A stretch of 64,000 nucleotides of DNA. Source: Pseudonocardia sp. (GTDB lineage Bacteria; Actinomycetota; Actinomycetes; Mycobacteriales; Pseudonocardiaceae). The notes beneath the pieces were generated by a model. It was not told where the DNA came from. It was given only the letters and a program-made list of their open reading frames with translations, and searched no databases. Shown in pieces: positions 28,810 to 37,646 of the stretch. Position numbers and translations under genes: made by a program. Each line of letters starts with the position of its first letter. The first letter of the stretch is position 1. The stretch lies in the NCBI GenBank assembly GCA_025869365.1, contig JAOZVV010000180.1, positions 1 to 64,000 of the forward strand, in the 5' to 3' direction.

Positions 28810-29921
28810 TCAGAGACCGGAGCCCGGTCCGGGCGCCGATGATGCGCTCGAGCGTGGTGATGCATGGCGCGGACTCCTCGGGGTTGTCACCAGTCCGCGT
28901 GCCTTGTCGAACATCTCGGCGATGTCGGGTTCGAACCAGTAGACGGCGAGCTTCTGCTTTCCCTGCGGGTAGTCGTACTGCCACGGCCACGCCCTGCCCA
29001 ACTGCTCGCTCAGGACGCCGGGCTGACCGAGAAGGCTTGTCAGGCTCCTCGGTGAGACCGCGGCGCTGGAGTGCTCGACGAGCTCGTCGGCGCGGAACCG
29101 TCGGCCGGGGTGCGCGATCAGGACCCCGAAGAGCTGTCGGCGGCGGTCGTCGAGCTGTTGCCAGAGGGCGACCGCAAGCTCGTGGTCAGTCCCCCGCCAC
29201 TCGGCGTTCGGCCGGCCCTCGAGCCACAGCTTGGTGAGCTCACGCAGGCGCGCGGCCTTCTCGGCCGGAACAGTGATGGTGACATCGACGGTGTCAGGGC
29301 GATCGTCGGGCGGGAGCGTCGCCTTGCCTGCCGCCCACGCGACCCGGTCGAGGACGCCGAGGTCGAGAGCCAGCTCGGAGGCGACCGCAGTGAGAAGCGC
29401 ACGGATCTCCTGGTCGGTCCCGCTGCCTACGAAGGTGCGTATCCGCCGATCGACGGCGATGGCTTGCCCTCCCGCGAGCACGGCGACGTAGTGAGCGGTC
29501 TTCTCGCCGACGCCTTTCAGCTCCAGCAGCGTCGAACGACTGTCAGGGAGCAGGCACCAGGTGCCGAGCTCGCCGACGGTCTGGACGCTCTCGGCCGCGA
29601 GGAGATCGGCGAGCCGGAGCGCGCGGGCGAGCTTCTCCGGGTGCTTCCAGTCGAGGCCGCGCCGAGTCCCTCGGCTGCGACGCGGGCCCGGAAGAGGTCG
29701 ACCGTGACAGCCTCCGGCCAGGCCGACAGGAGACGAGCGACCCGAGGCTTCACGACCGAGGCGAAGTCGATCGCGGCCTGCAACGCGGCGTCGGCGAGTT
29801 GCGCCCCCAAGTGGTCGTAGCGTGCGCTGCCGGCCTCGACGCCTGGGAAGGTCGGGAATCCGGGGAGGAGCCGGACCTTGGCGGTCAACGCCTCGACCCG
29901 TTCCCGGTGAACGAGGTCCAC
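28810..29921 (-). pseudogene. HhH-GPD-like protein with C-terminal DUF6416-like domain, frameshifted
   Basis: Two track ORFs (29517-30062 and 28810-29481) join into one protein if one base is restored near 29655-29665. The first part reads LLPGFPTFPGVEAGSARYDH and PRVARLLSAWPEA. After the shift it continues LDWKHPEKLARALRLADLL and then the helix-hairpin-helix LLELKGVGEKTAHYVAVLAG followed by AVDRRIRTFV, as in endonuclease III-like DNA-binding proteins. The tail (LWQQLDDRRRQLFGVLIAHP ... RAWPWQYDYPQG) resembles a winged-helix DUF6416 domain. The GTG at 29921 is a weak start choice. It is either a pseudogene, a sequencing error, or a programmed shift. The catalytic aspartate of glycosylases is not obvious. 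Confidence 0.55.
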
Positions 29922-29922
29922 G

Positions 29923-30108
29923 TCAGAAGGACGGTGTGCGCGCCGCGGTGGTTGTCGGCCAGATGGACTCACTGCGCAGTGCCGCTTCTGGAATTGGCTC
30001 AACTTGGTCAGCGTGGTGGTCAGCGTGGTGGTCGGCGCCCTCCTCGGGTTCGGCGTCGGCACAGTCGACGAGCGGCTCGAACGGAAGCGCGAACGAGCGA
30101 CGGCTCAT
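29923..30108 (-). CDS. Hypothetical small protein in the DNA-processing island
   Basis: A 61-residue ORF that starts at ATG 30108 (or GTG 30117, overlapping the upstream stop by GTGA) and ends two bases before the proposed start of the HhH-GPD gene. It has a His/Asp repeat region (ADHHADHHAD) and no recognised domain. Another frame here reads WADNHRGAHTVLLTW-like sequence, so the region could be the decayed 5' end of the next gene rather than a gene of its own. Confidence 0.28.
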   Translation of the reverse strand: MSRRSFALPFEPLVDCADAEPEEGADHHADHHADQVEPIPEAALRSESIWPTTTAARTPSF

Positions 30109-30113
30109 GACGA

Positions 30114-30245
30114 TCACGCGGGAATGACGGTCAGGTTGATGATCACGGCCACAGCGGTTGCGGCTGCCGCACCGGCCACGAACCCGGTGAGCAACAAGGG
30201 CCGGCGACGCGGAGGCGGTACGTCCGCCTGCTCGCCCGGAGCCAC
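30114..30245 (-). CDS. Tiny single-span membrane protein
   Basis: A 43-residue ORF with one clear hydrophobic span (LLLTGFVAGAAAATAVAVII) after a basic PPPRRRP stretch, starting at GTG 30245. It is too short for the ORF track. It follows the HNH gene by 10 bases and overlaps the next ORF by GTGA. Membrane location is suggested by composition only; function unknown. Confidence 0.3.
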   Translation of the reverse strand: MAPGEQADVPPPRRRPLLLTGFVAGAAAATAVAVIINLTVIPA

Positions 30246-30255
30246 CGGTGCTCGC

Positions 30256-31371
30256 TCACGGCGGTATCTCCCGCACCAGGTTGTGGAAGGCGCATTTCCC
30301 GGCCCCGTTGTGCAGGGTGGTGCGCCCGCCTTCTGACCAGCGCCGGAGGTGATCGAGGTGTTCGATCGGGGCGTCGCACTGTCGCTCTGTGCAACGGCCG
30401 CGGTCTCGGGAACGGATCACCTCGGCGAGCACCCCGGTGAAGGCGCGTCGTCGGGAGTCGGCGCCGATCACGATGCCGTCCTCGGTGACCAGCCGCCGCC
30501 AGCTCGCCCGGTCCGGCTCGACCAGGAACTCGGCGGGCACCGGTCCGAAACCGGGCAACTCGACCGGCAGCGGGCCACCCGCCTCGATGAGGGTGTCGAG
30601 CGGGACCAGTACCTGCACCTCCACCCCGACGACCGGCTCGGTCGGGGCGATGCCGGTCAGCCGCTCGACCAGAGTGTCCGCCATGACCTGGCCACGGGAC
30701 CGGGTCACCGGACCAGGTGAAACCCAGTGCTCGTTCACGGCCCTGCGCAGCGCGGCATAGCAAGCGATGCCCTGCTCAGCGGGTAGATGGGCCCGCAGCA
30801 GCGCCATGCCGTCCCCGGCGGGGCCGATGGTGACATGGCGGTCGCGCCGGGCCACGCGGGCCCGCTCGGCGAACTTGTCCGGTGAGACCTCGGCGACGAT
30901 GGTGCGAGCGAGGTCGGTGACCCGGCGTAGACCGAGCGAAGGAAGGTCGTAGGTGGACAGTCGCCGGTCCACCTCGGTGCGCTCGGCGGCGTCGAGGTCT
31001 GCAGCCGCCGCGACGACCGCTGCGACCTTCGGCTGGTCCAGCCGGCCGGCACCGAACTGCTCACGGACCCGGTCGAGTCCGGCGTGCAGGTCGCGGCCGA
31101 TCCGCAGCTGAGCGCGAGCCCGGGTCGGTGAGATCCGCAAAGCGCGACCCAGCCTGTCGACGATGGACGCCTCGACCTGCTCCACCGTCACGTGCTCGGC
31201 GGCGATCTGTTCCAGCCGCCGCTCCACCTCGTGACGGGCGAACGCCCGGACGGACTCGGCGATCTCGGCGTCGACGCTGTTGCGCAGCGCGACGAGTTCG
31301 TCGATCCGCGCCAGCGCATCAGCGGCGGCCGAGACGGCGGTCTCGGTCGACGATGCGAGGGCGAGGGCCAT
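30256..31371 (-). CDS. DUF222/HNH endonuclease-like protein
   Basis: A 371-residue protein of the actinomycete DUF222 plus HNH group (13E12 repeat type). The N-terminal two thirds are the helical DUF222 region; the C-terminus has a full HNH pattern (CTERQCDAPIEHLDHLRRWS, GGRTTLHNGAGKCAFHN) with zinc-binding cysteines and the catalytic histidine. Members are numerous and mobile in actinomycete genomes; nuclease activity is presumed. ATG at 31371. It heads a leftward run of small ORFs and the broken HhH-GPD gene. Confidence 0.85.
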   Translation of the reverse strand: MALALASSTETAVSAAADALARIDELVALRNSVDAEIAESVRAFARHEVERRLEQIAAEHVTVEQVEASIVDRLGRALRISPTRARAQLRIGRDLHAGLDRVREQFGAGRLDQPKVAAVVAAAADLDAAERTEVDRRLSTYDLPSLGLRRVTDLARTIVAEVSPDKFAERARVARRDRHVTIGPAGDGMALLRAHLPAEQGIACYAALRRAVNEHWVSPGPVTRSRGQVMADTLVERLTGIAPTEPVVGVEVQVLVPLDTLIEAGGPLPVELPGFGPVPAEFLVEPDRASWRRLVTEDGIVIGADSRRRAFTGVLAEVIRSRDRGRCTERQCDAPIEHLDHLRRWSEGGRTTLHNGAGKCAFHNLVREIPP

Positions 31372-31943
31372 GCCTCCTATTCTGATCGAACAGATGGTCG
31401 AATGGCTGAGGAGGCCGCAGCGAGGAGGCCAGTGGTCGGCTGTCGGCGACTGGTGGTGACGGACAGTGCGCCACTCCGCTGCGCAGTCTGTGGCCGGTGC
31501 AGCTCGTCCGCGCAGAATCGACCGTTCGCCCTTCAGATCAGCTCGCGGCGGCAGCGTCGGTGGGTCACCGACCGGTTGCCGTCCCGTCCTGGCCGGTCGC
31601 GCCGCGCTGGGTCACGGAGAGCTCGTCTCGGGCCCGAGTGGCGGCCACGTATCCATGCCCGTCGCCTGGTGCATGGTCATGACCAGCGGTTTGCCCGGGC
31701 TCGGCTGCTCCCGGTCGACCGCCGGGCACCGCCGACCCACGCTCACCGAGGCCCGCAACACCCGCTCCCTCTGGACACGGTCCTGGACCAGGACGGCGGT
31801 CGTCTCAGGGGTCGTCTGCTGGTCGAGACAGTCCTTGACGGGGGTGGCGATGGTGTTCAGCTCGCCTGTCACCGAGTCGCCCTTCTCGTGGGACGGCGTC
31901 GGGCCGGAGCGGGCCGAGCGGCGCAGTGGAGTCCCGGGTCCGT
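31372..31943. other. Gap of 570 bases with one doubtful ORF
   Basis: Lower and uneven base composition. The only candidate is an 86-residue minus-strand ORF (31612-31872) with no recognised domain (contains LVMTMHQATGMDTW). The overlapping plus-strand ORFs look non-coding. This may be decayed mobile DNA. Confidence 0.3.
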
Positions 31944-33089
31944 CTAACGGTGGGGGCGGCGAAGCTCGGTGAGCCGCGTCCGGACTGGCGACGTCGGTCT
32001 GCCGCGGAGGTTCAGCGGGGGATCGAGCGTGTCCAGGACCTGAGCCTCGAGGCGGCCGAGATCATCGGGGTCCGGGTAGGGCGCGGTGACGACGACGAGA
32101 TGCTTCGACATCCAGTCGGTCAGCGCTGCTTCGTCGATCTCGGACGAGTCTGCCGCGTGAGCCAGGATCGCGCCGAGCGTCCGGCGGAAGGTCGAGAACT
32201 CGTGCCGATTGCCGAGGTGCATCCCCGCGATGCGGGACCAGAGGGTGTTGGTCGAGCGGCGGCCGCTGGGCCAGCGGGTTGCTCCGGCGAGTCCTGCGTA
32301 GATCAGGCCCGCGGCCACCGGGAGGCCGAGCCCGGCGCTGAGTTCGGCGGCCCCGTCGTCGTCGACCCACCAGCTGTAGAGACCGGGCACCTTGAGCCCC
32401 TCGCTGCCCTGGGCGAGGAAGGCGGCGGGAGAGACGGCGCCGGTGGGGTCGGTGAGTCGCTGGACGAACTCGGCCTCCGGAGCGATCGGAGCTGGGGGTG
32501 AGGACACGCCGTACCAGCTGAGCCGTTGACCGACACCGAGGCCCGCGAGCGGGAGGACGACAGTGGCTCCCTTCGCCTGCAGCAGATCGTGAATGGCGTC
32601 GACGTACGTCGATCCGGCGTGGACCTCGATCGTCTTCCCGGCCAGCGGGCCCGCGAGGAGGGCCAGTCGTTCGACGACCCAGGAGCCCCACGCAGCCCGG
32701 TAGCTGCGGGGCGTGTCCGGGAGGTACCGCTCGTACGGTGCCAGCCACTCATCCGGCGCGATCAGGCCGTGCTCGGCGGACAGGATGAACCACGGCGCCG
32801 GCTGCCGTTCGGCGTAGGCCCGCTGCTTGGTGAACAACGGCGACGTGTAGAGGTCCTTGGCGGCGGCCGGAGCGGAACGTTTGGCCTTCACGCAGGTCAC
32901 GAGGAGAAGATCGGCCACAGAGGACGACCGTAGTGCGTGCGGATCACCCGCTCCTCGACACCCCGAGTGCGCTCTCCTGGGAACGGCCCGCGTCGCGTCA
33001 CGCTCGCCGCGGAGGACGGCGGTCATGTGGTCCGGGGTCGCCGACTCGATTCCGTCCTCGATGAGCTGGTCGATGGCCGTGGTCGGCAT
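31944..33089 (-). CDS. DUF6884-like domain fused to a GIY-YIG-like domain
   Basis: A 381-residue protein. From about residue 58 it reads LLLVTCVKAKRSAPAAAKDLYTSPLF-type sequence (broken here for length), followed by WFILSAEHGLIAPDEWLAPYERYL. This resembles DUF6884, which shares features with the domain seen in archaeosine synthase-like proteins. Residues about 230-370 resemble a GIY-YIG nuclease (VPGLYSWWVDDDGAAELS, GLIYAGLAGAT, NTLWSRIAGMHLGN). ATG at 33089 has AGGAG. A GTG at 32918, where homology starts, is the alternative and would drop 57 unconserved residues. A nucleic-acid processing role is inferred. Confidence 0.65.
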   Translation of the reverse strand: MPTTAIDQLIEDGIESATPDHMTAVLRGERDATRAVPRRAHSGCRGAGDPHALRSSSVADLLLVTCVKAKRSAPAAAKDLYTSPLFTKQRAYAERQPAPWFILSAEHGLIAPDEWLAPYERYLPDTPRSYRAAWGSWVVERLALLAGPLAGKTIEVHAGSTYVDAIHDLLQAKGATVVLPLAGLGVGQRLSWYGVSSPPAPIAPEAEFVQRLTDPTGAVSPAAFLAQGSEGLKVPGLYSWWVDDDGAAELSAGLGLPVAAGLIYAGLAGATRWPSGRRSTNTLWSRIAGMHLGNRHEFSTFRRTLGAILAHAADSSEIDEAALTDWMSKHLVVVTAPYPDPDDLGRLEAQVLDTLDPPLNLRGRPTSPVRTRLTELRRPHR

Positions 33090-33236
33090 GGTCCTGCTCC
33101 TGGTTGACCACGCGTAACGGATGGTCGAACGTTGCGGAAGCGCGCGTGACCGTCCGTGACAGTGATCATCATCCGGCAGACCCGGCCGAGCGAGTTCGGC
33201 TGTCGAGGGCTCGCTCTCGGTAGTTCCGGCGGCGAG

Positions 33237-33256
33237 TTGTCTAGATGTTCAGACAA
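33237..33256. promoter_or_regulatory. PhnF-like operator of phnDCE
   Basis: Palindrome TTGTCTAGATGTTCAGACAA, i.e. TTGTC-N10-GACAA with extended symmetry (TTGTCT-N8-AGACAA). It lies 110 bases before phnD. The same TTGTC-N10-GACAA layout recurs in the phnG/phnF intergenic region, so I infer both bind the GntR-type PhnF. Confidence 0.65.
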
Positions 33257-33365
33257 TGTCACCCGATCGCTACCGCGGAACGGCCGGTGCTCCATCTCGG
33301 AGACCTACGTTGCCGAGCGGCAGGGCTCCTCTCGCCCTGCTCCGCTCGTACGAAAGGTCTCCACC

Positions 33366-34346
33366 GTGCTCTCGTCCCGAACCACGCGCATCGGAACGCT
33401 CACCGCCGCCGCGCTGATCACCGCCGTCGCGCTCACCGCGTGCGGCGCCCCCGCCGATGCGCAGAACGCGTCCGCTGCCTCGTCCGGTTCCGAGTCCGGC
33501 TCCTGGGCGAAGGCCCCGGGCACGATCGTGTTCGGCGCCGTGCCTGACCAGGCCGGCTCGGACTCGAACAACAAGCCGCTGGAGGACTACATCGCCAAGA
33601 CGACCGGCTACAAGGTCGAGTACTACCCGACCTCCGACTACACGGCGCTGATCGCCGCGGCGGTCGCAGGCAAGGTCGACCTGACCAGCTCCGGAGCCCT
33701 GCAGTACGTCATGGCGGTCAACAAGGGCGCGAAGCTCGAGCCGGTCGCGGCGACGCTGACCTCAGCGTCCGTCAAGGACCCCGGCTACTACTCCGAGGCC
33801 ATCGTGCCCGCGGGGTCGCCGATCACCTCGCTCGCCGACGCCAAGGGCAAGAAGGTCTGCTTCGTCGACCCGAACTCGACCTCCGGCTTCCTCTTCGGCC
33901 TGTACCAGCTGAACAAGGCCGGTCTCGACGTGACCAGCACGGGTGCCGACGCGAGCGGCAACCCGACCTTCGCCGACTTCACGCCCTTCTTCGCGGGCGC
34001 CCATGACAAGTCCGAGCAGACCGTCGCCTCGAAGCAGTGCGACGTGGGCTTCGCCGAGGACTCGGTCGCCGAGGCGGGGGCCGCGAAGGGCGAGGTGAAG
34101 GTCATCGGCAAGGAGTACGTGCCGGGCGGACCGCTCGCGATCTCGTCGACGCTGCCGGCCGACGCCAAGGCCAAGCTCACCGGCGCGCTGCAGGGTGCCT
34201 CGCTCGACGCGATCAAGGCTTCCGGCGTCCCGCTCACGGACGGCTTCACGAAGGGATATTTCGGGGCGCAGAAGGAGGACGTCGCCTACTACACGAGCAT
34301 CACCGATCTCTGCGGGTCCATCCCCGCGGCCAAGTGCGCCAAGTGA
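33366..34346 (+). CDS. phnD: Phosphonate ABC transporter substrate-binding lipoprotein
   Basis: A 326-residue extracytoplasmic protein that captures phosphonates or phosphate esters. Signal segment with lipobox VALTACGA, a Ser/Gly-rich linker, then the PhnD-type fold (GTIVFGAVPDQ, LEDYIAKTTGYKVEYYPTSDY, KKVCFVDPNSTSGFLF). GTG at 33366 is chosen because the signal sequence begins there; the preceding GAAAGG is a weak site. First gene of phnD-phnC-phnE, downstream of the PhnF-like palindrome, so phosphate or phosphonate-controlled expression is likely. Confidence 0.87.
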   Translation: MLSSRTTRIGTLTAAALITAVALTACGAPADAQNASAASSGSESGSWAKAPGTIVFGAVPDQAGSDSNNKPLEDYIAKTTGYKVEYYPTSDYTALIAAAVAGKVDLTSSGALQYVMAVNKGAKLEPVAATLTSASVKDPGYYSEAIVPAGSPITSLADAKGKKVCFVDPNSTSGFLFGLYQLNKAGLDVTSTGADASGNPTFADFTPFFAGAHDKSEQTVASKQCDVGFAEDSVAEAGAAKGEVKVIGKEYVPGGPLAISSTLPADAKAKLTGALQGASLDAIKASGVPLTDGFTKGYFGAQKEDVAYYTSITDLCGSIPAAKCAK

Positions 34347-34360
34347 CCGGGAGCAGCACG

Positions 34361-35191
34361 ATGACCGCGCCCGTCGTCTCGGTGTCCGGGGTCACGAAGG
34401 AGTTCGGCACCACGCGCGCGCTGCACGAGGTCGACCTCCGGGTGGAGCAAGGAGAGGTCGTCGTGCTGCTCGGCCGGTCCGGGTCGGGCAAGTCGACGCT
34501 GCTCCGCCATCTCGACGGCCTGGAGCGCCCGAGCGCGGGCGCGGTCGAGGTCCTCGGTGAGGACCTCGCCGCGTTGCGGCCCGCAGCGCTGCGGGCCCTG
34601 CGCGGCCGGGTCGGCATGATCTTCCAGCGGTTCGAGCTGGTCGGCTCGCTGACCGTCGTGGAGAACGTCCTGACCGGCGCCCTCGCCCGGCTGCGGGGGC
34701 CGCGCCTGGGGCTGTGGAGCTATCCCCGCTCCCTCAAGCTCGCCGCGCTCACCCACCTCGAGCGGGTCGGCCTGCTGGACAAGACCTACCAGCGCGCCGA
34801 CCAGCTCTCGGGTGGCGAGCAGCAACGGGTCGCGATCGCGCGGGCGCTGATGCAGGACCCGCGCATCCTGCTGGCGGACGAGCCGGTCGCGAGCCTCGAC
34901 CCCGAGTCGAGCGACCAGGTCATGCGACTCATCAGGGAGATCGCCGCCGACGACGGCCTGACGGTCGTGTGCAGCCTCCACCAGGTGGACCTCGCCCTGG
35001 ACTGGGGCGACCGGATCGTCGGCCTGCGCCGCGGCGCGGTCGTGCTCGACACGACCACCGACGGCCTGAACAGGGCCCAGGTGATGGAGATCTACGGCCG
35101 CGTGGCCGCATCGACCGCCGAGCTCATGGCGATCGAGACCGAGCTGGGGGACGTGGTCGCCGGGACGACGGTCCGGGACGGGCAGACGTGA
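34361..35191 (+). CDS. phnC: Phosphonate ABC transporter ATP-binding protein
   Basis: A 276-residue ATPase: Walker A GRSGSGKST, Q-loop MIFQRFELVGSLTVVENVL, signature QLSGGEQQR, Walker B ILLADEPVASLDPESS, and switch histidine CSLHQVDLA. The segment LWSYPRSLKLAALTHLERVGL is typical of PhnC. ATG at 34361; a GTG at 34343 overlapping the phnD stop is possible. The stop overlaps phnE (GTGA). Works at the inner membrane with PhnE to import PhnD-bound ligands. Confidence 0.88.
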   Translation: MTAPVVSVSGVTKEFGTTRALHEVDLRVEQGEVVVLLGRSGSGKSTLLRHLDGLERPSAGAVEVLGEDLAALRPAALRALRGRVGMIFQRFELVGSLTVVENVLTGALARLRGPRLGLWSYPRSLKLAALTHLERVGLLDKTYQRADQLSGGEQQRVAIARALMQDPRILLADEPVASLDPESSDQVMRLIREIAADDGLTVVCSLHQVDLALDWGDRIVGLRRGAVVLDTTTDGLNRAQVMEIYGRVAASTAELMAIETELGDVVAGTTVRDGQT

Positions 35192-36912
35192 CGGCGGTCA
35201 GGACGGCGCCGGATCCGGCACCCGTTGCGGCGGCTCCGCCGCGACGGCGGATCCCGATGGGCCGGCTCGCCGGACACGGCGCCGTCCTGGTCATGCTCGC
35301 CTTCGGCGTCTACTCGCTGACGACGCTGGACTTCTCCTGGTCCGACGTGGCCACGAGCGTCCGGCAGGCCGCCAAGGTGTTCACGCTGATGGACCCGGTC
35401 AGCCTCCCGCCTCCGGGCGACCTGGCGTACCTGATCGGACTGACGCTCGGCATCGTCGTGCTCGGCACGCTGGTGGCAGCGCTGATCTCGATCCCGGTCG
35501 CCTACGTCTCCGCGGAGAACACCACGCCGGCAGGCTGGCTGCGGGTCGTCGGCCGGGCGATCGGGGTCGTCACCCGTGCCGTGCCCGACGTGGTGCTGGC
35601 CCTGGCGTTCTCGCTGACCTTCGCGCTCGGCAGCTCGCTGCCCGGGATCCTCGCCATCGGGATCCACTCCATCGGCATGATCTCGAAGCTCTTCGCCGAC
35701 GCCGTGGAGCAGATCGACCGCGGTCCGCAGCTCGCGCTGCGGGCCGCGGGCGGATCGCGAGCCCAGGAGTTCTGGTCCGCGGTGTTCCCACAGGTGCTGC
35801 CGTCGTGGATCGCCACGGTGCTGCACCGCTTCGACATCAACCTGCGCGGCTCGGCCATCCTCGGCTACGCCGGGGTCGGCGGCCTCGGCTACGCGATGAA
35901 GGTGGCCTTCGCGGATTTCCCGCAGGGCTACGGGCGTGGGCTCGGCATCGCCGCGGTGATCTTCGTGCTGTGTGTGGTGCTCGAGATCGTGTCGTCGACG
36001 ATCCGCCGCAACCTGCTCGGGATCGACGCCGTCGGCAACAGCCTCGGCCGCCGGATCGTACGGACGGCCACGGGGAACCGCCCCGCCCGCCGTCGGCCGT
36101 CCGGCGGCGCCCCCGCCGGAGGTGTGGAGGCCGCGCTGCGCCGCCCGTGGACCCGGTCCCGCGTCCGCGACCTGAGCTGGACCGGGGCCGCCGTGGTGGT
36201 CGTCGTCGCCTCGTACTGGCTGGCCGACGTCGACTTCTCCCAGGTCACCTGGCAGTACGTGCTGCCGACGGTGCAGAGCTTCTGGCCGCCGAACCTCGGC
36301 AGCCACACCCTCGGCGACTTCCTCCAGGCCCTGCTCGTGACCGTCGAGGTCGCGTTCGGCGCCGCCGTGCTGTCGCTGGTCCTGTCAGTCGTCGTGGGCT
36401 CGCTCGCCGCACGCAACGTCGCGCCGAACGGTGCCGTCCGCGGCGTGTTCCGCACGATCCTGGTGATCTTCCGGGGGGTGCCGGAGCTCGTGCTGGCGAT
36501 CTTCCTGATCATGATCACCGGCCTCGGCGACCAGGCCGGGGTGGTCGCGCTCGCCTTCGGTGGCGTCGGCCTGCTCGGCAAGCTGGTGGCGGACTCGTTC
36601 GAGGAGCTCCCCCCGGGCCCGGAGCGGGCGCTGACCGCCGCCGGCGCCACGCGCGGCCAGCGCTTCCTCGCCGCGACCTGGCCGCGGGGAGTGCCGTCGC
36701 TGATCGGGAACTCGCTCTACCTCGTGGACACGAACATCCGGGCGGCGACGGTGTTGGGCATCGTCGGCGGCAGCGGCATCGGCTTCTACCTCACCAACGC
36801 CTCGACGGTGCTGACGCTGCACGGCCAGGTGACCACGCTGGTGATCATGGTGGTCCTGACCGTCCTCGCCGTGGAGGGCATCGCGGCCTGGCTGCGGAGG
36901 GTCTTCCGCTGA
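35188..36912 (+). CDS. phnE: Phosphonate ABC transporter permease, fused PhnE1-PhnE2
   Basis: A 574-residue membrane protein that contains two complete permease units joined by an Arg/Pro-rich linker (about residues 285-330). Each half carries an EAA-type coupling loop (LRAAGGSRAQEFWSAVFPQV in the first, LTAAGATRGQRFLAATWPRG in the second) and a similar membrane layout. Many bacteria encode these as two genes, phnE1 and phnE2, so this is a fusion that gives both halves of the channel in one chain. GTG overlaps phnC by 4 bases. Last gene of the uptake operon. Confidence 0.88.
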   Translation: MTAVRTAPDPAPVAAAPPRRRIPMGRLAGHGAVLVMLAFGVYSLTTLDFSWSDVATSVRQAAKVFTLMDPVSLPPPGDLAYLIGLTLGIVVLGTLVAALISIPVAYVSAENTTPAGWLRVVGRAIGVVTRAVPDVVLALAFSLTFALGSSLPGILAIGIHSIGMISKLFADAVEQIDRGPQLALRAAGGSRAQEFWSAVFPQVLPSWIATVLHRFDINLRGSAILGYAGVGGLGYAMKVAFADFPQGYGRGLGIAAVIFVLCVVLEIVSSTIRRNLLGIDAVGNSLGRRIVRTATGNRPARRRPSGGAPAGGVEAALRRPWTRSRVRDLSWTGAAVVVVVASYWLADVDFSQVTWQYVLPTVQSFWPPNLGSHTLGDFLQALLVTVEVAFGAAVLSLVLSVVVGSLAARNVAPNGAVRGVFRTILVIFRGVPELVLAIFLIMITGLGDQAGVVALAFGGVGLLGKLVADSFEELPPGPERALTAAGATRGQRFLAATWPRGVPSLIGNSLYLVDTNIRAATVLGIVGGSGIGFYLTNASTVLTLHGQVTTLVIMVVLTVLAVEGIAAWLRRVFR

Positions 36913-36945
36913 CCGCCTGCAGATGACCCTGCTCCGCACGAGGGC

Positions 36946-37001
36946 GGTACAGGGCCGGCGGTACAGGGCCGGTGGTACAGGGCCGGTGGTACAGGGCCGG
37001 C
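36946..37001. repeat. Four 14-bp tandem repeats after phnE
   Basis: Four copies of GGTACAGGGCCGGY in a row, starting 34 bases after the phnE stop. The last copy runs into the hairpin that follows. Confidence 0.88.
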
Positions 37002-37023
37002 GGCGCACGAGCGCCGCCGGCCC
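36994..37023. terminator. Bidirectional terminator between phnE and the catabolic operon
   Basis: Perfect 13-base arms GGGCCGGCGGCGC / GCGCCGCCGGCCC with an ACGA loop, placed between the converging ends of the uptake and lyase operons. Confidence 0.8.
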
Positions 37024-37025
37024 GT

Positions 37026-37646
37026 TCAGGCGCCGTGGCGCTCGAGGAACTCCTCGGCCGTGAGGCTGCGGAAGTCCGCGAGCCGGGCGCGCAGGGTCTG
37101 GTGGTCCCAGTCCCACCACGCGAGGGCCTGCAGACGCTCGGCGATCTCCGGTGGCTGGCGGAACCGGATCACCCGCGCCGGCACCCCCGCCACGATGGCG
37201 TACGCGGGCACGTCCGAGGTCACGACCGCCCCCGACGCGACGACCGCGCCGTCGCCGATCGTGACGTCCGGCTTGATCTGCGCCCCGTGGCCGATCCAGG
37301 TGTCGTGACCGATCACGGTCCGGCGCGCCCGCCGCCGCTCGAAGAACTCGGCGTCGTCGTCGGCGTCGTCCCAGTACCTGGTGCTGCGGTACAGGAAGTG
37401 GTGCAGGCTCGCGCGGTCCAGCGGATGGTCGGTCGCACCGATCCGGACGAGGCTCGCGATGTTGGAGAACCTCCCGATCTCGGTGTTGGCGATGTCGCAC
37501 AGCCGGTCGCAGTAGCTGTAGTCGCCGACGGTGACGTTCAGGAGCCGGGTCTGCGCGCCGATCTCGGTGTACCGGCCGAGGACGCTGTCGGTCACCGTGA
37601 CGTCCGGTCCGGTCGCGGGCTGCTCGGTGAGGCGGTGCGCGCTCAC
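37026..37646 (-). CDS. Phosphonate-locus hexapeptide-repeat acetyltransferase
   Basis: A 206-residue left-handed beta-helix acyltransferase (repeats such as [39 protein letters not shown] and [13 protein letters not shown]). It belongs to the transferase group regularly found in C-P lyase operons (the phn transferase hexapeptide family). Its acceptor is not firmly established; relatives may acetylate aminophosphonates or aminoglycoside-like molecules. It overlaps phnN by 4 bases and is the last gene of the leftward operon. Confidence 0.8.
   Translation of the reverse strand: MSAHRLTEQPATGPDVTVTDSVLGRYTEIGAQTRLLNVTVGDYSYCDRLCDIANTEIGRFSNIASLVRIGATDHPLDRASLHHFLYRSTRYWDDADDDAEFFERRRARRTVIGHDTWIGHGAQIKPDVTIGDGAVVASGAVVTSDVPAYAIVAGVPARVIRFRQPPEIAERLQALAWWDWDHQTLRARLADFRSLTAEEFLERHGA

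Noticed and set aside
29799-30127. Plus-strand ORFs over the HhH-GPD start region
   Set aside because: They read repeats of SAWWSAWW/VVSVVVSVVV from a local direct repeat and have no start support.
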